Shown: positions 7,144 to 10,128 of the stretch, piece after piece | Layout of the letters: every line of letters begins with the position of its first letter | How positions within the stretch are numbered: the stretch's first letter is position 1 | From: Cytophagales bacterium | GTDB taxonomy: Bacteria > Bacteroidota > Bacteroidia > Cytophagales > UBA9547 | NCBI GenBank assembly: GCA_013298205.1 | Contig: JAAFJZ010000065.1 | Coordinates: 1 to 10,128, forward strand | Length of the DNA stretch: 10,128 nt | Direction of reading: 5' to 3' | Made by a program: the position numbers and the translations under genes | The notes under the pieces: generated by a model | Told to the model about the DNA's origin: nothing | The model's database searches: none | The model's input: only the letters and a program-made list of their open reading frames with translations

Positions 7144-7836
7144 ATGACAAACAAGCCTGATAAAATTTTAATAATTGATGACGATTACGATATTCTTGAA
7201 CTATTGGAATACAACCTTAATAAAGAAGGTTACATTACAGAAACGGCAAATAGTGGAATAAAGGCATTAGAAATAGTTAAAAATTTCATTCCTGACATAA
7301 TTATCGTAGATATTATGATGCCAGGAATGGACGGTGTAGAAACTTGTCGTAAACTTAGAGAAATCCCCGAACTTTCAACCTCTCACATTGTATTTTTGAC
7401 CGCTCGCGCTGAAGAGTATTCAGAGATTGCAGCATTTGATTCTGGAGGAGATGATTATATTATAAAACCTATAAAACCAAGGGCTTTAATTAGCAGACTT
7501 TCAGCTATTTCAAGAAAAAAGAAAGAAAAAGTAATAAAAGATGAAAATATTTTTAAAATAGGTAAATTAGAAATCAATCGAACTTCTTACACCGTTTCCA
7601 TAGATGGAAATATTGTAGTTCTACCTAAAAAAGAATTTGAGCTTTTGCACTTTTTAGCAGCCAATCCTTCCAAAGTTTATACCCGAGACGATTTATTGCA
7701 TAATATTTGGGGAACAGATGTTTATGTTTTGGCGCGTACAGTAGATGTACATGTTAGGAAAATAAGAGAAAAAATTGGAGAGGGCTTTATCAAAACTGTA
7801 AAAGGAGTAGGTTATAAACTAGAACTGGATGATTAG
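7144..7836 (+). CDS. OmpR/PhoB-family response regulator
   Basis: A DNA-binding transcription regulator of a two-component system, 230 residues. The receiver domain (about 7-120) has the acidic pair Asp12/Asp13, the phospho-acceptor Asp56 in IIIVDIMMPGMDG, the switch Thr86 in FLTARAE and the conserved Lys108 in IIKPIKP. A short basic linker (about 123-132) leads to the winged-helix domain (about 136-228), with KKEFELLHFLAANP, then RTVDVHVRKIREKIG and the hairpin VKGVGYKL. All key residues are intact. The stop codon lies inside the kinase gene (8-bp overlap, ATGATTAG), so the two are translated together and should form a pair. The kinase is PhoR-like, so a phosphate-type (PhoB) role is possible, but no pst or phoU gene is in the window and I do not assign the name. 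Confidence 0.95.
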   Translation: MTNKPDKILIIDDDYDILELLEYNLNKEGYITETANSGIKALEIVKNFIPDIIIVDIMMPGMDGVETCRKLREIPELSTSHIVFLTARAEEYSEIAAFDSGGDDYIIKPIKPRALISRLSAISRKKKEKVIKDENIFKIGKLEINRTSYTVSIDGNIVVLPKKEFELLHFLAANPSKVYTRDDLLHNIWGTDVYVLARTVDVHVRKIREKIGEGFIKTVKGVGYKLELDD

Positions 7837-8887
7837 TGCCATAAAAGGAATCTCAATTGTCATTAGTTTTTTTCAATTTGTTGTACATAGTTTGCTTTTT
7901 ATTTTTTTATTTAATTTCAATTGGATTTATGCAATGATTACCACAATTATTATTGCTATATCTACCTATTTTTTAGTAATCTTTTCAATAGAAAAAATAT
8001 TATTTAAAGAAACAGAAAATATTTATAAGCGTCTTGATAAAATTAAGAAAAAGGACATTAAAATAATCAAAAAAAATATCAGAGAATCTGTTAATCCAAT
8101 CGAGCGACTTAACGAAGAAATATCAAACTATGTAGATAAAAAAGAAGAAGAAGTAGAAAATCTTAAAAGTATAGAAACCTATAGAAGAGAGTTTTTAGCT
8201 GATATTTCTCATGAACTCAAAACACCTATTTTTGCTGCTCAAGGTTTTATCCACACCCTACTTGATGGTGCTTTAGATGATAAAAATGTAAATGAAAAAT
8301 TCCTCAAAAAAGCTGCAAAAAGTTTAGATAACCTAAACTTTTTGGTTCAAGATGTGCTTACGCTTTCTCAAATGGAAACTGGGGATATCAAAATGCATTT
8401 TGAAAATTTCATAATTGACGATTTGATTTATGAAATATTCGAACAACTTGAAGATAAAGCAGATAAAAAACAAATAAAGCTGAAATTACAATCCGAATTT
8501 AATCAAAAAATAACTGTTAAAGGAGATCCCCTAAGATTAAGGCAAGTTTTTACTAACCTTATTGACAATGGAATAAAATATGGCAAAGAAGATGGAAAAC
8601 TCAAAATCTCTCTCAGTTTGGATAAAGAATTTTTATTTGTTTCTGTTTCAGACGATGGTCCAGGTATAGAACCAGAGCATTTAGTTAGAATCTTTGAACG
8701 TTTTTATAGAGTAGAAAAAAGCCGTTCTAAAGATAAAGGTGGAGTAGGTTTGGGTTTGGCAATCGTAGACCATGTACTTCAGCTTCATCATACTAAAATA
8801 TCTGTTACAAGTAAAATAAATAAAGGCACAACTTTTTCTTTTAAACTAAAAATACCAAAATCACAAAAATTGGTTATTATAGATTAA
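7829..8887 (+). CDS. PhoR-like membrane sensor histidine kinase
   Basis: Autophosphorylates a histidine and passes the phosphate to the regulator encoded just upstream. The 352 residues begin with two membrane helices (about 8-29 and 33-53) with almost no loop between them, then a charged coiled-coil-like linker (about 60-118). The HisKA domain carries EFLADISHELKTP with His128. The ATPase domain shows the N box (NLIDNGIKYG, Asn243 and Asn247), the G1 box (DDGPGI, 275-280), the F box (FERFYRV) and the G2 box (GVGLGLAIV, 305-313). All catalytic motifs are present. No PAS, HAMP or periplasmic sensor domain is visible, so the signal is probably sensed within the membrane or through a partner. 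The start ATG at 7829 overlaps the regulator stop. It ends 12 bp from the convergent cytochrome P460-family gene. Confidence 0.95.
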   Translation: MISAIKGISIVISFFQFVVHSLLFIFLFNFNWIYAMITTIIIAISTYFLVIFSIEKILFKETENIYKRLDKIKKKDIKIIKKNIRESVNPIERLNEEISNYVDKKEEEVENLKSIETYRREFLADISHELKTPIFAAQGFIHTLLDGALDDKNVNEKFLKKAAKSLDNLNFLVQDVLTLSQMETGDIKMHFENFIIDDLIYEIFEQLEDKADKKQIKLKLQSEFNQKITVKGDPLRLRQVFTNLIDNGIKYGKEDGKLKISLSLDKEFLFVSVSDDGPGIEPEHLVRIFERFYRVEKSRSKDKGGVGLGLAIVDHVLQLHHTKISVTSKINKGTTFSFKLKIPKSQKLVIID

Positions 8888-8899
8888 AAAAAAAACGAT

Positions 8900-9421
8900 T
8901 TAGTTTAGATCAAAAGTGCGAACCAAATCTCTACTTGCTCCTCCGCTATGACAACTAATACAACCTGAACCTTTTTCATTTATGCTATAAACAACCGATC
9001 CTTTGTTATCGTACTCAGCCCATAAATAATTACTTCCTGCTTGTGAAGAGTTTTCATCTTTTTTCATTACGGCATACAAATTTATTGAACCATTTATACC
9101 CGTATATATATCTTTTACTATAATTGATCCTTTTGGAAATTGACTTCCTTTGGGCAATTTACCAGATGAATCCAAAGCACTTTTAGCTATCGAATTAAAA
9201 CGTACTCGTTCATATCCGTGTGGACTATTGCCTTTTGCAGCAGTTATAGAAGGAGTGCCAACATAAAATGAATATCCAGACTCTGTAATCAAAGAAAACA
9301 AAACGGCATCTGTAACGATATTATTGGCTTTAGGAATTATTTTAGATTTGTCATCTACACAAAAAAAAGTGATAATCATTAAAAAGACGGTTGATAAAAT
9401 TATTAAAATTGACTTTTTCAT
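8900..9421 (-). CDS. Cytochrome P460-family haem c protein, exported
   Basis: A 173-residue protein with an N-terminal hydrophobic export segment (about 4-20) and one CxxCH haem c site near the C-terminus (GCISCH: Cys154, Cys157, His158). HGYERVRFN (68-76), the FPKGSIIVKD segment (95-104), NLYAVMKK and the YLWAEYDNKGS block match the cytochrome P460 / cytochrome c'-beta fold. Characterised members bind NO or oxidise hydroxylamine; some homologues have no known activity. The lysine that cross-links to the haem in true P460 cannot be placed with certainty here, so the activity is open. Cys21 follows the hydrophobic stretch (TFFCVDD), but the residue before it is Phe, which is a poor lipobox. 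The gene converges on the kinase gene with 12 bp between stops and has a candidate promoter 67 bp upstream of its ATG. Confidence 0.88.
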   Translation of the reverse strand: MKKSILIILSTVFLMIITFFCVDDKSKIIPKANNIVTDAVLFSLITESGYSFYVGTPSITAAKGNSPHGYERVRFNSIAKSALDSSGKLPKGSQFPKGSIIVKDIYTGINGSINLYAVMKKDENSSQAGSNYLWAEYDNKGSVVYSINEKGSGCISCHSGGASRDLVRTFDLN

Positions 9422-9487
9422 ACAAAATGTTTAGAAATTAATTTTTAATTACCCAAATAGCTAAATTAACTAATTACTTTACAACAA

Positions 9488-9495
9488 CAAATATA
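9488..9495 (-). promoter_or_regulatory. Candidate -7 element upstream of the cytochrome P460-family gene
   Basis: Read on the minus strand, 9495 to 9488 is TATATTTG, an exact match to the Bacteroidota -7 consensus TAnnTTTG, 67 bp before the ATG at 9421. No TTG lies at the expected -33 distance (the minus strand reads TTCA there). The position is good, but support rests on one element only. Confidence 0.4.
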
Positions 9496-9715
9496 GATTT
9501 TAAAATTACTTTATTATGAATTTTATTTAACTGGTTTTTTTAAATTTAAAGGATAAATTTTCATAGAACTAAAATCAACAATAATTTAAGATTAAAAAAT
9601 AATTTTTAACCTTAAAAGCATAACTTAAACTTACTTTGGTGGACGTTTTTAATTTCTGTTTCTTTTACTATCATCAAGTAGATAAAATAATTTGAACAAT
9701 TCATTTTGATTTTAT

Positions 9716-9728
9716 AGAACAGTGTTCT
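9716..9728. repeat. 13-bp palindrome AGAACA-G-TGTTCT
   Basis: AGAACA (9716-9721) and TGTTCT (9723-9728) are perfect inverted copies around a single central G. Size and symmetry fit a dimeric regulator's operator, but it is about 295 bp from the nearest start codon and is not followed by a T-tract. Function unknown. Confidence 0.35.
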
Positions 9729-9907
9729 TTAAGTTTCAAGAATTAGCCTTTTTATATAAAAGTTGAATTAAGTTTTTCAAATTAATACTTGAAAAATAAT
9801 AAGTAGAAGTTGGTGCTTATGATTAAAACTCAATCAGCTGGGGGACGGCATCAAAAAGAAGGCAATTAAAGTTTATAACAATTCTGTATTAAGTAGGTAG
9901 AAATAAG

Positions 9908-10128
9908 CTAAAGCTTTTTTATTTCTTCTTCCGAAAGCCCAGTCATTTCGATTATGAAATCGATAGGCATTCCTTTATCTTTAAGCTTTTTGCCAATTTC
10001 TACTTTTTCTTCTATTTTCCCTTCTACTTTCCCTTCTATTTTACCTTCCGTTTTCCCTTCATCAAATGAACTATCTATGGCATAATCCATAATAGCTTTG
10101 TTATCTCTAAATGTTTTCAAACTTTGTT
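9908..10128 (-). CDS. Rpn-family (PD-(D/E)XK nuclease) putative transposase, C-terminal part, cut by the right edge
   Basis: The frame is open to the right edge and continues beyond it, so this is the C-terminus of a longer gene; apparent starts inside the window (TTG at 10120, ATG at 10090) are unlikely to be real. The visible part begins QSLKTFRDNKAIMDYA, which is the typical end of the Rpn / recombination-promoting nuclease domain. A Glu/Lys/Gly-rich stretch of EGKI/EGKV tetrapeptides follows, then a terminal helical module with IGKKLKDKGMPIDFI and TGLSEEEIKKL. Complete relatives are about 250-330 residues, with the nuclease residues in the N-terminal half, which is not in the window. Family members are often called transposases, but many act as recombination-promoting nucleases, and no insertion-sequence ends are visible here. 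The gene may be intact or truncated outside the window. Confidence 0.85.
   Translation of the reverse strand, partial: QSLKTFRDNKAIMDYAIDSSFDEGKTEGKIEGKVEGKIEEKVEIGKKLKDKGMPIDFIIEMTGLSEEEIKKL
9998..10057 (-). repeat. 12-bp imperfect tandem repeat (five units) inside the Rpn-family gene
   Basis: Five adjacent 12-bp units, at 9998, 10010, 10022, 10034 and 10046, follow the pattern TTCTAYTTTNCC on the plus strand. Each encodes one four-residue EGK(I/V/T)-like unit on the minus strand. Because 12 is a multiple of 3, gain or loss of a unit keeps the frame. Such repeats are usual in this family and would vary in length by slippage. Confidence 0.8.

Larger units (their letters stand above)
9422..9907. 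other. Gene-poor intergenic region, 486 bp
   Basis: This stretch lies between the 5' end of the cytochrome P460-family gene and the 3' end of the Rpn-family gene. It holds the candidate -7 element at 9488-9495, a 13-bp palindrome at 9716-9728 and many short stop-riddled frames. The part at about 9835-9870 is less AT-rich (a run GGGGGACGGC), unlike the rest. No tRNA, convincing terminator hairpin or credible gene was seen. Confidence 0.65.

Noticed and set aside
8886..8899. Ten-A run between the kinase and P460-family stops, read as a possible terminator T-tract for the minus-strand gene
   Set aside because: No convincing GC-rich stem precedes it on the minus strand, so an intrinsic terminator cannot be supported.
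9819..9869. ATG-initiated 16-codon frame on the plus strand
   Set aside because: Too short, no ribosome binding signal and no recognisable peptide.
9823..9900. Short plus-strand open frame containing LGDGIKKKAIKVYNNSVLSR
   Set aside because: Only about 25 codons, directly after a stop and without a start codon. It could be a gene remnant, but I recognise no family, so it is not listed as a gene.
9901..9914. AAGC-TTTA-GCTT hairpin at the end of the Rpn-family gene
   Set aside because: The stem is only 4 bp, overlaps the stop codon and is not followed by a proper T-tract.
9908..10128. Complete insertion sequence at the right edge
   Set aside because: No terminal inverted repeats or target duplication are visible, and the Rpn family is not reliably an insertion-sequence transposase.

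Overview
The window is an AT-rich stretch (roughly 30% GC by eye) from a bacterium of the phylum Bacteroidota. The evidence is the gene set and signals: a TPR/PD40/OmpA envelope protein, a carboxypeptidase-regulatory-like (CRD) exported protein, a DUF4369-type thioredoxin, an Rpn-family nuclease tail, starts without a clear Shine-Dalgarno sequence, and TAnnTTTG-like promoter elements. Genus and species cannot be told from this sequence.

Left block (1-3945, all minus strand, read from right to left). A tightly packed operon begins with a secreted TPR / PD40 beta-propeller / OmpA-C protein. It continues with a CheR-type methyltransferase that appears to start at TTG, a CheB-type methylesterase that lacks a receiver domain, and the N-terminus of a membrane protein that runs off the left edge. 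Gaps are 4 bp and 8 bp, and the last junction is a TAATG overlap. No chemoreceptor, CheA or CheW is visible. The arrangement suggests an envelope protein co-expressed with a non-canonical CheR/CheB module. This is the most interesting part of the window.

Divergent control region (3946-4230). It separates the minus operon from a plus-strand run and holds candidate promoters for both directions and a cluster of TTCAAA/TTTGAA inverted repeats.

Middle block (4231-8887, plus strand). Three exported proteins come first: a CRD-domain protein, a DUF3108 protein, and a DUF4369-thioredoxin with a CGPC active site. A two-component system follows, made of an OmpR/PhoB-type regulator and a PhoR-like histidine kinase whose genes overlap by 8 bp. 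The kinase has two membrane helices and almost no external loop, so it probably senses through the membrane or a partner protein.

Right block (8900-10128, minus strand). A small exported cytochrome P460-family protein with a CxxCH haem motif converges on the kinase gene with only 12 bp between them. A gene-poor stretch of 486 bp follows, then the C-terminal end of an Rpn-family (PD-(D/E)XK) putative transposase/nuclease. That tail carries an in-frame 12-bp tandem repeat and is cut by the right edge.

Overall this is mostly ordinary Bacteroidota chromosomal content. No CRISPR array, RNA gene, complete insertion sequence or defence island was seen.
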